Shown: piece by piece, positions 11,801 to 20,135 of the stretch
Numbering within the stretch: the stretch's first letter is position 1
Layout of the letters: every line of letters starts with the position of its first letter
DNA from: Zopfochytrium polystomum
Taxonomy: Eukaryota; Chytridiomycota; Chytridiomycetes; Chytridiales; Chytridiaceae
DNA: 64,000 nt
Reading direction: 5' to 3'
Assembly: GCA_025765615.1 (NCBI GenBank)
Contig: JAIVFJ010000069.1
Coordinates: 88,501-152,500, forward strand
Position numbers and translations under genes: made by a program
The notes under the pieces: generated by a model
What the model saw: only the letters and a program-made list of their open reading frames with translations
What the model was told of the DNA's origin: nothing
Database searches by the model: none

Positions 11801-12665
11801 CCGTATGACCTCATGGAAGGGAACGCTGGGAATCTTTTTGGGTTTCAAAGGAAATAGACTTGCAGTCCTCTATGACCTTGCAGGGCGTATGATCACTGAG
11901 CAGTACCATGTGAAATTCCATGAAGATATCTTCCCAGGGTTAGACTGCAAAGTCAAAGACCTGTTTAAAGACTTGGGTTCCATCCGAGTAACTTCCGGTC
12001 CTCAACGCCCAACTCGGGCTCAACTCAACAAGTTTTGGGAAATCAACTCCAATGATGACTCCTCAGATCCTGAATCTGAGAGCGAGGAATCAAGCGAGAT
12101 AGAAATCCAACCTTCTCTCATTGTCGACTTAGATCTGAAACGAGATACTCTCTACTCAGACTCTGAATCTGAACCAGAGCAGGAGGAAAGAGATGACTAT
12201 AGCCTCACAGCTAAGATACCTGAAATTCAAATAAAAGTAGCGGACCATCCAAAGTCCTTTTATGCAAGAAGGTACTTGCGTGCAATGGTTGCCCATATTC
12301 GCAACAAGCGAGTATCAAGGCTTCAATTCCGCGAACTCTTCCATCGCATGAAGGCATTATTGGCAACCACCGATGAGGATTCAGTAACTGTGTTTCCCAC
12401 AGAGAAATTACATCTCCGAGATTTGCCGCCGCTTCCTTCAACATTTGGAGAAGCCATGAATTCCAAATACGCAAAGTTTTGGATGGCAGCAATGAACAGC
12501 GAGTTCAAATCTCTTATGGATAAGCAAACATGGGAGCTAATTCCAAAAGCGGATGGTATAAGGCCTATTAAGCCGAAATGGGTCTTCGCCTACAAACTTG
12601 ACAAAGACGGTTTCCTATTACGCTTCAAAGCAAGGAGACACGGCATTCCTCAATGCCACTGTTGA
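8850..12665 (+). CDS. Gag-Pol polyprotein of copia element 1 (truncated by deletion)
   Basis: 1271 codons from the ATG just after the LTR. Gag is Ala/Lys-rich. Near residue 303 there is a zinc-knuckle-like CKIHGRWVEHTPDKC (C-x2-H-x5-H-x4-C), not the standard CCHC. The aspartic protease motif DSGATTT lies near residue 569. Integrase shows an HHCC-type finger (LHRRYGH...CITC, about 741-780) and D, D, E positions near 806 (TDLVQ), 868 (CDGGE) and 904 (NGLVER). An acidic linker precedes the start of RT (KWVFAYKLDKDG, about 1242), after which the frame ends at RFKAR plus unrelated residues. Gag and Pol share one frame, so no frameshift is needed in this family. Confidence 0.93.
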   Translation: MASANPIRFSGVSYTAWTRHRDTVILEHLRSLGADEFLAVNSLAPTIAIFMSRIMGYRAPAKPAVLPAEATDAQKAAHTAAMQTFNAALVDYNGLVAKTRRDYTAHKQLHSKALAGFNACCRQEDVDHLEREKINTVHERLVWLNTYYAANDHNGAEGFKWVSTLMSLQKPSGHVAERKWFSTIQLICSDYEKYFTCTTAGCEGAKNSFLSLVPYAIYKSLPSADEFNSVRLRLQLGHRAGGYDSKAAVLDDVQAAHILYQQAHDGKEKASSAQATKRKAPAADTPTSKKVSLEKDKPIGQGGTCKIHGRWVEHTPDKCLTAAKRAAAAAAKTEKFSDTKAHAANVKGKQPDEGGAKAKTDKANQAKVLDFESLSDLSSESLSVKSLKFNSKSLKVNQRKPKSKVKIFRSTSNINEVLDEEMTETPSTTVHILESPAPTTAHTGKPSNPDSDTTWLTNLTLDFGKMDTGEQANEALEDSGALDQFLSDRALSARDIWWARPETPILIHSRTPSPPITVTTTLSDFSEDELFSGDEEEIYQALPNSPHSEHCGIANDNAAIASECIYEAILDSGATTTMSPILALFSNLQPCSRLIQTAEGAYTPAAGVGDFYLRAGDFTTVLQNSYYVPDFSDTLVSINHLLDTTGGNLIFQPDSAILLLGNSEYVLGEKFNRMYHVTLQLPGSNANTWEGDADTEYAYTRDASEGKLPNFSSQLSKGRRIAYPTVSTSTQTDTASSSAQKLHRRYGHLALGIIGNTLQFVNKGKNIIIPNALRYPCITCDFGKIRAKPIYSTDNTSTEVLSRLHTDLVQMPVQGRRREKFWQIVVDEFSRWIDIEFLTSKKQAPERFKRTVERFELQHSKKVAAIRCDGGELYSVNSFKVWASQRSPPIMLEPSPPYTKEFNGLVERQIGIIKEMSACMLLESRLPHSFLPYALCYAAYIKNRVLHKTTKAIPYQRWFGSFPTLNHLRTFGCLAIFKTPKEKRRMTSWKGTLGIFLGFKGNRLAVLYDLAGRMITEQYHVKFHEDIFPGLDCKVKDLFKDLGSIRVTSGPQRPTRAQLNKFWEINSNDDSSDPESESEESSEIEIQPSLIVDLDLKRDTLYSDSESEPEQEERDDYSLTAKIPEIQIKVADHPKSFYARRYLRAMVAHIRNKRVSRLQFRELFHRMKALLATTDEDSVTVFPTEKLHLRDLPPLPSTFGEAMNSKYAKFWMAAMNSEFKSLMDKQTWELIPKADGIRPIKPKWVFAYKLDKDGFLLRFKARRHGIPQCHC

Positions 12666-14106
12666 TCGCGACATTTTCATGCTACAGCCCCCTGGTTTTG
12701 AGAAAACAGGAGCTGACCACATTCTTCTAGTATGCAAACTTCTCAAAAGTATTTATGGGCTGCACCAATCTGGTCGCCAATGGTACCAAATGCTTAGAGA
12801 TTTTCTACTTGAAATTGGCTTTGAACAACTCAAATCAGACAACTGCCTCTACACAAGAAAAAATCCAGACAGCACTATACTCTGCCTAGCAACAGTGCAT
12901 GTGGATGATGTAATTCTTGTGAGTAAATCCCAGGATGTCATCCAAGATGTCAAAGATAAGTTTCGCAGTCGCTACAGTATCAAAGAAAATCCTGACTTCA
13001 ACTACGCCCTTGGGCTCGAGGTCGAACGGATAAGTAATGGTATTTGGTTAGGCCAAAAGAACTATATTCTGCGCATTCTTGAAGAATGTAATCTTTGGGG
13101 AACAGGAATCATCCCAAAGGTTAAACAGACACCAATGTCCATATCATGGGTTCATGACGACGCATCTGGCTTTCTTGACAAGAGAGAACAGGATCAATTC
13201 CTTAGTACACTCATGAAAGTAGCCTATGTTGCTAATCAAACTCGTCCAGATATTGCACATGCTGTATATGCCTTGCAACAGTATCAAGGAAAAGCGACTT
13301 TCTCTGACCAAAAGGCACTTGAACACTTGCTTCGATACCTCTGCGGAACATACGACGTTGGCTTGTTCTACACGTCCAACTGTAATTCCGGACTTCAAAT
13401 AGTAACGAATGACTCGTTAGAGGCTGTTGAACATGCTGTTGGCATACCACAACCAGTAGGCTACGCTGATGCCAGCTATGCTGAAGAACCACGCCGAAAG
13501 TCGCGTTCCGGTCATGTATTCATACTTGCTGGAGCAGCAATCACCTGGTACAGCAAAAAGCAATCCTCAGTAGCCTTATCTTCAACTGAAGCTGAATATT
13601 ACTCCCTTGCAGAAGCCTTCAAAGAGGCAATTTGGCTCAGGAAGTTGATGAGCGAACTTGGGTTCGATATCTCTAAACCCACGATTGTGAATGAAGACAA
13701 CAAATCAACTATCGCTATAGCTAAAAACCCTATTCATCATGGGAATACTAAGCATATTGATGTTCGTCTCGAGTTCATGAGGGACCATTTGGAGAAGAAG
13801 CATATTGAGCTGCGATATTGTCCAACGGATCTAATGGTGGCAGATATTCTCACCAAACCACTTCCGGCAACGAGACATTCAAAGCTCATGTCACTTCTGG
13901 GGCTAGCAAGCTACGCTGATCTCACAGGGAACAGCTACCGCTTCAACACAGCCCTACACACTTTTAATTGTTCCGTGCTCACAGTCCAAGCGATATATCA
14001 GTGTTTTTGCAGGTTTTCTGGTATATTCGTCATGAGATATTGCGCTGGTTCAACTCCAGCTACGAGGTTGGTACTGCATATGCAGGCAATTTTCTCGCGT
14101 ACCTGA
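12637..14106 (+). pseudogene. RT (3' part) and RNase H of copia element 1, out of frame
   Basis: A different frame from the gag-pol part resumes inside RT at AFLNATVDRD, skipping the RT segment normally between the FKARLVARG and AFLNG motifs (roughly 60 codons). It retains PPGFE, SIYGLHQSGRQWY and the catalytic VHVDDVILVS, in which YVDD is HVDD. RNase H follows (GYADASYAE, SSTEAEYYSLAEA, KHIDVRLEF) and ends at DILTKPLP. Either the deletion came after insertion, or this is a non-autonomous copy mobilised by an intact relative. Confidence 0.88.
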
Positions 14107-14122
14107 GCAATCAATACCTCTC

Positions 14123-14136
14123 AAATTGAGGGGGAG
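14123..14136 (+). other. Polypurine tract of copia element 1
   Basis: AAATTGAGGGGGAG directly precedes the 3' LTR. This is the usual plus-strand priming site in Ty1/copia elements. Confidence 0.85.
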
Positions 14137-14925
14137 TGTTGGAGTTTGCACACATTACCTACACCTTTTAAGATCCTCTGACCTGTCTTCAAGAGAAACG
14201 ATAAGTTAAGATGGCATAGGGACTGATCCAAGTGTCATCTACACTTTCTCAATCTCTGACACTGTACGAGTGCTTAGAGGTGGTTTCAATCCCCAGTCTG
14301 GGTAGACCACATCAGTGTGCTTCACTCTTGCAATTTGATAGGAATGATTATAGGAGCTTGACAGGGAGCCTGACTTACTTCTTTGCACACATAACTCCAT
14401 GGAAGTTCTGGCCAAATCAGCGTGATGCAACAATGATGTCATGCCTGCCTCCTGACTCCTCAAAGTCTAAACTCTATCTCTCAGAGCTAAAAGACTATCA
14501 CCAAAGTCTGATTCCTGAGCCCACCTGCAGTATAAAAGGGGGAGCCCCAGCAGCTCCAGAGAAGCATCATCCCAGATCCCGATCACATCTGCCTGCTCTC
14601 TCTCTACCCTCGAATACAACAAACAAAAACCATTATTCTTATCTGAGTCAACATACCCTCTACCTTGACCTGCGAAGCTCTTCAAGTTCTACCTCAGGTC
14701 GATACCTCGTTCGTATAAGGCGCTTCGCTCTTACAAGAAAAGGGTGTGCTCTGCACTCTAAACAAGACCAATCTGTCTGAGAGCATCGGCTCTCCATCTA
14801 CTTTGGCAACAAAGGGCGCTTCGCTCTTAACAAGAGAAGGGCTCATGCTCTAAACAAGCTTTATCGCTCCACGCCGACTCAAGTCTGTTGGTGCCCTTCT
14901 GACATGCCAGGCGCAATCACCAACA
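14137..14925 (+). repeat. 3' LTR of copia element 1
   Basis: 789 bp, differing from the 5' LTR at three positions that I could find. Two of them are CG in the 5' LTR and TG here (CACGC/CATGC and CACGCC/CATGCC). It is followed by the target duplication AAGCC. Confidence 0.95.
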
Positions 14926-16384
14926 AAGCCCACCTAATTTATTATTTATTTTTGGCACTTGTACATACATGCATAGGGTTGGGGGGGACTTAGAGCATTT
15001 GTGGTGGATGCTCCAAGTCAGGGGGGTTGACTTGTCAATTTTCTCTCTCTCTGTTTTTGGGCCATTTCTCTTTTTCCTTTTTTCTTCAATCTGATTTCTG
15101 TCCATTGGCACCAATACAGAGTCCCTTCAAATCCATCTGGCTTGCAAGGTGAGGGTAGTGAGAGATGGTACACACCCGGGTGTGTACATGGTCCCTTCGT
15201 GGGGCTCCTCTTAAGGGGCCGTGGGTGGGGAATGCAGCTGGCCCCACCAGCGACTGTGTGACATTGCCAGCCCTGTGTTGGAGTGAGGATCCCTGGCGCT
15301 TGCCCACTGTGATGACGGTGGTGGTGGTGGTGGCGACGACGGCGTCGTTGTCCCCAACCTTCCCGTCCCCGCGAGGGTGTTGTTGGCCGCACTTGGTGCA
15401 GCCTGCGACACCTGAGAGTTCGATCTACAAGTGCCTGCCTCGGTCCTATTGCTGTGAGAGTGAGATGTGTGAGTATGAGTGCGATGCGATAAAGCCCGTT
15501 GGTCGAGTGATTGTGCTGACGCAGCCCGGCGGGGTGCGTGTACGATCGCAGGTGTTTCTGCGTGCGAGTTCCCTGCTGGCGACCTTCCGACCCCTACATA
15601 GTCGACTCCCTTCTCTCTCTCCCCCCCGTCGCTGGCGACGACGAGGGCTCCCGCAGCACCGTCTGCGACAAGGGGCCCTAGGTCGCGCCCTGTCCGTCCC
15701 ATCGCTATTAACCGCTCCTGTTGTATTTGAGATTAGGTTCCTGAGATAAAAACCCCTGTTTCCCTCTTCTCTCTCTTTATTCTGCGGTTGTGTTGCGCCC
15801 TTGGGAGTGCCCTTCCGTTTCCCCTCGCATCGGCCCGCAGCCACGCGAGTAATCGGTGCTCCAGCACCGATCCTTCAGAGGATTGTCCCTCTGAATGTTC
15901 ATTCTTTGTGTTTGAGACCCCTGTTAGACAGATCAGTTGGGATACTTCGTGGACTAGGCAAGTAGTAGGGTTGAAACACCCCCTAGACAACAGCCCAATA
16001 AAGTTAGTTTTAGCCTATTATTTGCTTTCCCTCGCTCTAGGGCCCAGATCCAGGGCCAAAGGAGTGAGTATAGTCTCACACAGGTTCACACACTCAACAA
16101 GATGGGGGCAGCAGCTTAAGTAGGAAAGGGTTGGAATCACCAAGGAGGAGGGAAAAAGGAGGGAAAACACATTCAAAACAGCAAAACAATCAGTAAATTA
16201 GTAAAGAAAAGAATGGGAGGACTCACAGCCACAGAAGAAAGGAAAGACACACACAGAGACAACAAAGAAGAAATAAAGGAGAAAGCAGGAAAAACAGGAA
16301 AAACAGGATAAAATACTTATTGAAAAATAAGTAAAAATCACCAATGAAAAGATAAGGAAAAACCCCGTGATCTCATACCCCTTT
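14926..16384. other. Intergenic
   Basis: A GC-rich half (15160-15900) has frames open on both strands but no family features or convincing splice structure, so I call no gene. It contains a perfect 20-bp palindrome (15168-15187). The A-rich half (16130-16370) has no features. Confidence 0.55.
15168..15187. repeat. Perfect 20-bp palindrome
   Basis: GTACACACCCGGGTGTGTAC is its own reverse complement and centres on CCCGGG. No neighbouring gene explains it. Confidence 0.8.
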
Positions 16385-16795
16385 TGTAAACAGTCTACTC
16401 TGAGTGAGTGGAAGGAGTGAATGAAGTGGAGATGTGTGTTTGTGGGTGGTCCTTCTCCCCAACTTCAAGAGAAAGAGGAAAAAACTCTGTTATGAATAAT
16501 TGATACATAATGCTGATATGCACACTGTAATAGATGCTAGGCAAGCGTGGCCGGCACAGGGTAAAAACCTCTCCTATATTATCTGCTTGAGCAGAGGAGG
16601 AGGAAAACTGTTGACACTGGGTTTTCCGTTTCACTTAATACTTGGAGTATTTGTCAACAGCACAAGCCAGCACCCAGGTCTGCATTGGCAGTGGCTTGCT
16701 CTCCCATGGGCATCATGAGAACAATAACTGACAGTCACAATAGGTTCGGGTCCGTCTTGTGCCTCTTGCTGCTAACCAGTCAGTTCCGCCTAACA
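16385..16795 (-). repeat. Solo LTR, family B, copy 2, with target duplication
   Basis: 411 bp. In minus orientation it runs TGTTAGGCGG...CTGTTTACA, nearly identical to 5016-5430. It is flanked by CCTTT on both sides (16380-16384 and 16796-16800), a 5-bp target-site duplication that proves the boundaries. It is unrelated to the 789-bp LTRs of copia element 1. Confidence 0.92.
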
Positions 16796-17165
16796 CCTTT
16801 TATGAGGCATTATATCTTGGCAGCAGGTGGTAGAGCTTGTTAGCTCTGCCATCAACTTGTTGGCTCTGTCCATCTGGGCCTTCTCCCCACAGAAGTGTTT
16901 GAGTCCCAAGTCATTTCCAAAAGTGAGGGGCCATCAGCCAGGCATAGTAGAACTTTGCATTTCTGCTCAGTCTGTCTACTAGCATGTCTCAAACTTGGCA
17001 CCTTCCCAATTGAAGGGGCACTATAACCACTGAGCAAGGGAGCCTTGTATCTGCAATTAGAATCAAGACTGAGTCTTTCTGTCTGCAACATCACCAATAA
17101 TAAATTAATAACCCAGTCATCGTCTCCCTTGTCAAACTGTTTCTATTCGTGTATGCATTTTCATT
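16796..17165. other. Intergenic, with tRNA-like remnant
   Basis: On the minus strand GCTCAGTGGTTATAGTGC (17036-17018) resembles an A box and AAGTTTGAGAC (about 16996-16986) a weak B box. No clean cloverleaf forms. The right end is the 3' flank of the deaminase gene. Confidence 0.45.
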
Positions 17166-18063
17166 TCACTTCGAGTCCCTCGGCCGATCCAGGTCCGACG
17201 GCCCAAACGAGTCAGGGAGCAGCTCATGAAGGTAGTGCATGACAAAGGTTCCGTCGGTTTTGAAGAGGTAAACCTTGAGGTTCTTTCCGAACTCGACCAT
17301 GAACTGCCGGCACATTCCACACGGCGAAATCAAAGCGTCCACATCGCTGTGCAGAACAGAACGTATCAGAATCGCAAACGGGCTGTTCTCCTCCACCCCT
17401 ACGTGTTCACAGCAATTGCTGCAAATCTACGGTATCCTTCGCTAACAGCCTTCACAAAGGCCGTGCGCTCCGCGCAAATCGTGCCGCCTGCGAGTGAAAG
17501 GTGTCAGTGGCACAAAATAGGAGAATAACTAAAAATCAGTAAATCAAACCGTAAGAGGCATTTTCGACGTTAACACCGGTCCAAATCTTTCCAGTGTCGG
17601 AGATCAGCGAGGCGCCAACACGGAACTTTGAGTAAGGACTGTATGAATGCTCCTTGGCTGGGAGTTGGCATCAGATACGTGTACCAAATCCTTCGTCCGC
17701 TGCGCAGTACCTTGGGTGCACACTCTTCCGAGGAGCTGAACGGTCGCCTCCGATAAGGTGCCGTCTGAATGATGCGAGCATGAGGTGGATGTTGGGAACG
17801 GCGATGTGTCAGGGGGGCGAGATAAGATAAGACATGGCGGGTGGGGGACGGCGGCGGACGGCACAGGTGGATCGACCGCGGAGTGCGCCAATCTGGTAGC
17901 GTTGCTGGGAAGCCAGTTCCGCTGACGAGCGTCCGTCTTTTGGGGAGGGGGGGGGGGGGGTTTGGGCGACTTGCACAGGCAGCAGAGTTGTGCCGTGCAC
18001 AGGGCAGTTCAGGGGCACCAACCAACCTGCCGCGACCGAGCCTTCCTCGCTGATGGATGTCAT
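17166..18063 (-). CDS. Cytidine deaminase
   Basis: Hydrolyses cytidine or deoxycytidine to uridine or deoxyuridine (pyrimidine salvage), normally as a zinc-dependent cytosolic tetramer. Five exons fit in phase: 18063-18027, 17764-17711, 17657-17550, 17487-17403 and 17346-17166, giving 154 residues, normal for the family. The exon joins reproduce the conserved core: [28 protein letters not shown] (zinc Cys71, catalytic Glu73) and SPCGMCRQ (zinc Cys104, Cys107), then ELLPDSFGP. Introns are about 262, 53, 62 and 56 nt; the first carries a G/C run. Exon 1 ([12 protein letters not shown]) rests only on an ATG, a donor and phase. It is divergent from the SDR gene 140 bp away. Confidence 0.93.
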
Positions 18064-18203
18064 TTATTAATATTTTTTTCTTTTTTTTTCTTTTCGTTTA
18101 GTCTTTTCGACTTTTTCTTGCAAATTTGTGATTGCAGCAGATAAAAAGGATGAGAGAAAAGAAAAACTTTTAAACGAAACAAAAGTTCACACCAAAGAAA
18201 AGC
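18064..18203. promoter_or_regulatory. Shared divergent promoter (cytidine deaminase / SDR)
   Basis: Only 140 bp separate the two start codons, which point away from each other. The segment is rich in T runs on one side and A runs on the other, with no clear TATA box. Co-regulation is inferred from geometry only. Confidence 0.6.
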
Positions 18204-18780
18204 ATGGGTCGGCTCAGCGGGAAGGTTGCCATCATCACTGGAGCCGGCAGGTACGGCCCAAATTCCCCCCCCGCGCCTGCACCTCGCTCGCGCTCGCTCT
18301 CCTCGTGAAGCGCCCACCACTATTCTAATACCCCCTCCCCCCACGATCCGCGCGCCTGCTCTTCGTCCCCCCTTCATCCGCGTTTCTCCGTTTCGGATCT
18401 TCAGCGGCATTGGGCTCGAGACTGCCGTCCTTTTCGCCAGGGAGGGCGCCAAGGTAGTTTGCGCCGACATCAACGATGTCGGAGCGGCAGCCACGGTCGA
18501 CAAGATTCACACGCTCGTCCCCGCCGACGTCCCGCGCCCTGTCGCCGTCTCCATCAAGGTGGACGTCTCGAAGGAAGACCAGGTCAAGGCCGCCGTCGAC
18601 CTCGCCGAGTCGACGTTCGGTGCGTTGCACATCGTGTTCAACAACGCGGGCATCATGCACCCCAAGGACGACGATGCCCTGACCACGCCCGAGAACATCT
18701 GGGATCTCACCATGAACATCAACGTGAAGGGCGTGTGGTACGGCTGCAAACACGCGATCCCCGCAGTGAGTTTTGGCATA

Positions 18781-18816
<36 letters not shown>

Positions 18817-19765
18817 ACGCGAGAAAGTGCAATGTAATGCAGGTCGTCGTGAACCGAGGGGTTTGTTTGTGGGCAGCTGCGACCCCCCGACGGCCACTTG
18901 CCGCGTATCATGAGGCCGCCTCGGCAATGCAGCTGATAAGCACATGTCACCCCTTCACCTTGGTTCTCATCTCTCTCTGTCTCTCCCTCTTTCTCTGTCT
19001 CTGGGTCTGAATGACGGCCAAATATTTTTTCCGATTCTCCGCCGTCCAATCAACCAGCTCCGAAGGGCGGGCGGCGGCAGCATCATCAACACCGCTTCCT
19101 TCGTTGCACTTCTTGGTGCTGCGACTCCGCAGCTTGCCTGTAAGTGGATAAATCGGATCTGCCGACTCTCTGCTCCGCAATTTTTTATTTTCGTTTTTGC
19201 TTCGACTGAAAATTTTCACTTGATGCTTTCTTATCTTTTCCTCTTGCAGACACGGCTTCCAAGGGTGCCGTTCTCGCAATGACGTAAGTTGAATGCCATG
19301 TTTTTGCCCCACCGATCGAACTTTTTGTCTAACCGCGCACCCCGCATCAGCCGCGAGCTGGCGGTCATCCACGCGCGAGAAAACATCCGTTTCAACGCTC
19401 TCTGCCCGGGCCCCATCCGCACACCGCTGCTGATGGACTTCCTGAACACGGACGAAAAGAAGGAGCGCCGCCTCGTCCACAACCCCATGGGCCGATTCGG
19501 AGAGGCCATCGAGCAGGCCTACGCCGTGCTGTACCTCGCTAGCGACGAGTCGACCTACGTGACCGGAACCGACTTTATGGTCGACGGCGGCCTCTCGGCT
19601 GCTTGTAAGCGTTTGGCGTGGCTTTTCACTTTATTATCGCTTTGGATCCAAGTTTACTGACGGGACGGCTAAACTCTCTCCCCTCCCCTCCCAAACAAAA
19701 CAGACGTCACGCCTTTGGGGCCAACCACCACCAACTCGGTGTTCAAGAACTTTTCCGGTGTTTAA
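18204..19765 (+). CDS. Short-chain dehydrogenase/reductase (SDR)
   Basis: Classical SDR oxidoreductase of unknown substrate. Six exons fit in phase: 18204-18250, 18405-18765, 19058-19139, 19250-19283, 19351-19604 and 19704-19765, giving 279 residues. The Rossmann motif TGAGSGIG is at 12-19; ADIND after strand 2 suggests NAD(H) over NADP(H). NNAG is at about 95. The catalytic set is Ser150, Tyr164 and Lys168 (YTASK); the Tyr codon is split by intron 3. PGPIRTPLL and FMVDGG follow as in fungal homologs. There is no signal peptide. Intron 2 contains a run of more than 30 C. It shares a short upstream region with the cytidine deaminase. Confidence 0.93.
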
Positions 19766-20135
19766 TCCGTATTGTCAGATGTTCGGCGCCCTTTGACGGA
19801 CTCTGATACAGAGAATAGGAAATTAAATTACATTGCAGTTGAGATCAAAGCCAAGTACTTCTGGGTTCAGTACGATCAAAGTACGAAGAACAGTAGCCAG
19901 TTTATAGCAACAAATGTATTACAAGTTGGTCCGCCAGCCCAAAAACAATACTCCGATATGCCCCAACCCACGAAAAGAGGAAAGAAAAGGGACTACGAGA
20001 TCGAAAAGGCAGAAAGAGGTGACAAAAAAAAACAAAAAAATCTACTGCAAACATAGTTGGATCTGGAACACAAACAAGTCACACCAAACAAACCCAAAAA
20101 GCAACTCAAATAAGAAAGTCGGAGCGGTCCATTTC
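19766..20135. other. Intergenic between convergent genes
   Basis: 370 bp between the stop of the SDR gene and the stop of the minus-strand gene. A-rich with AATAAA-like stretches; no gene. Confidence 0.6.

Larger units (their letters stand above)
8053..14925 (+). mobile_element. Ty1/copia LTR retrotransposon, young, RT-deleted
   Basis: A 6873-bp element has two 789-bp LTRs (8053-8841 and 14137-14925) starting TGTTGG and ending CCAACA. The 5-bp duplication AAGCC lies at 8048-8052 and 14926-14930. Domain order is gag, protease, integrase, RT, RNase H, as in Pseudoviridae. A polypurine tract (GAGGGGGAG) abuts the 3' LTR. I found three differences between the LTRs (about 0.4%), so insertion is recent. 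Pol is broken near 12636 by loss of roughly 60 codons of RT plus a frame change, so this copy cannot make its own RT. No recognisable tRNA primer-binding site follows the 5' LTR; the gag ATG begins only 8 nt after it. Confidence 0.95.

Noticed and set aside
15165..15749. 194-codon frame in GC-rich intergenic DNA
   Set aside because: Frames are open on both strands because of GC composition; no domain, splice logic or conservation signal seen.
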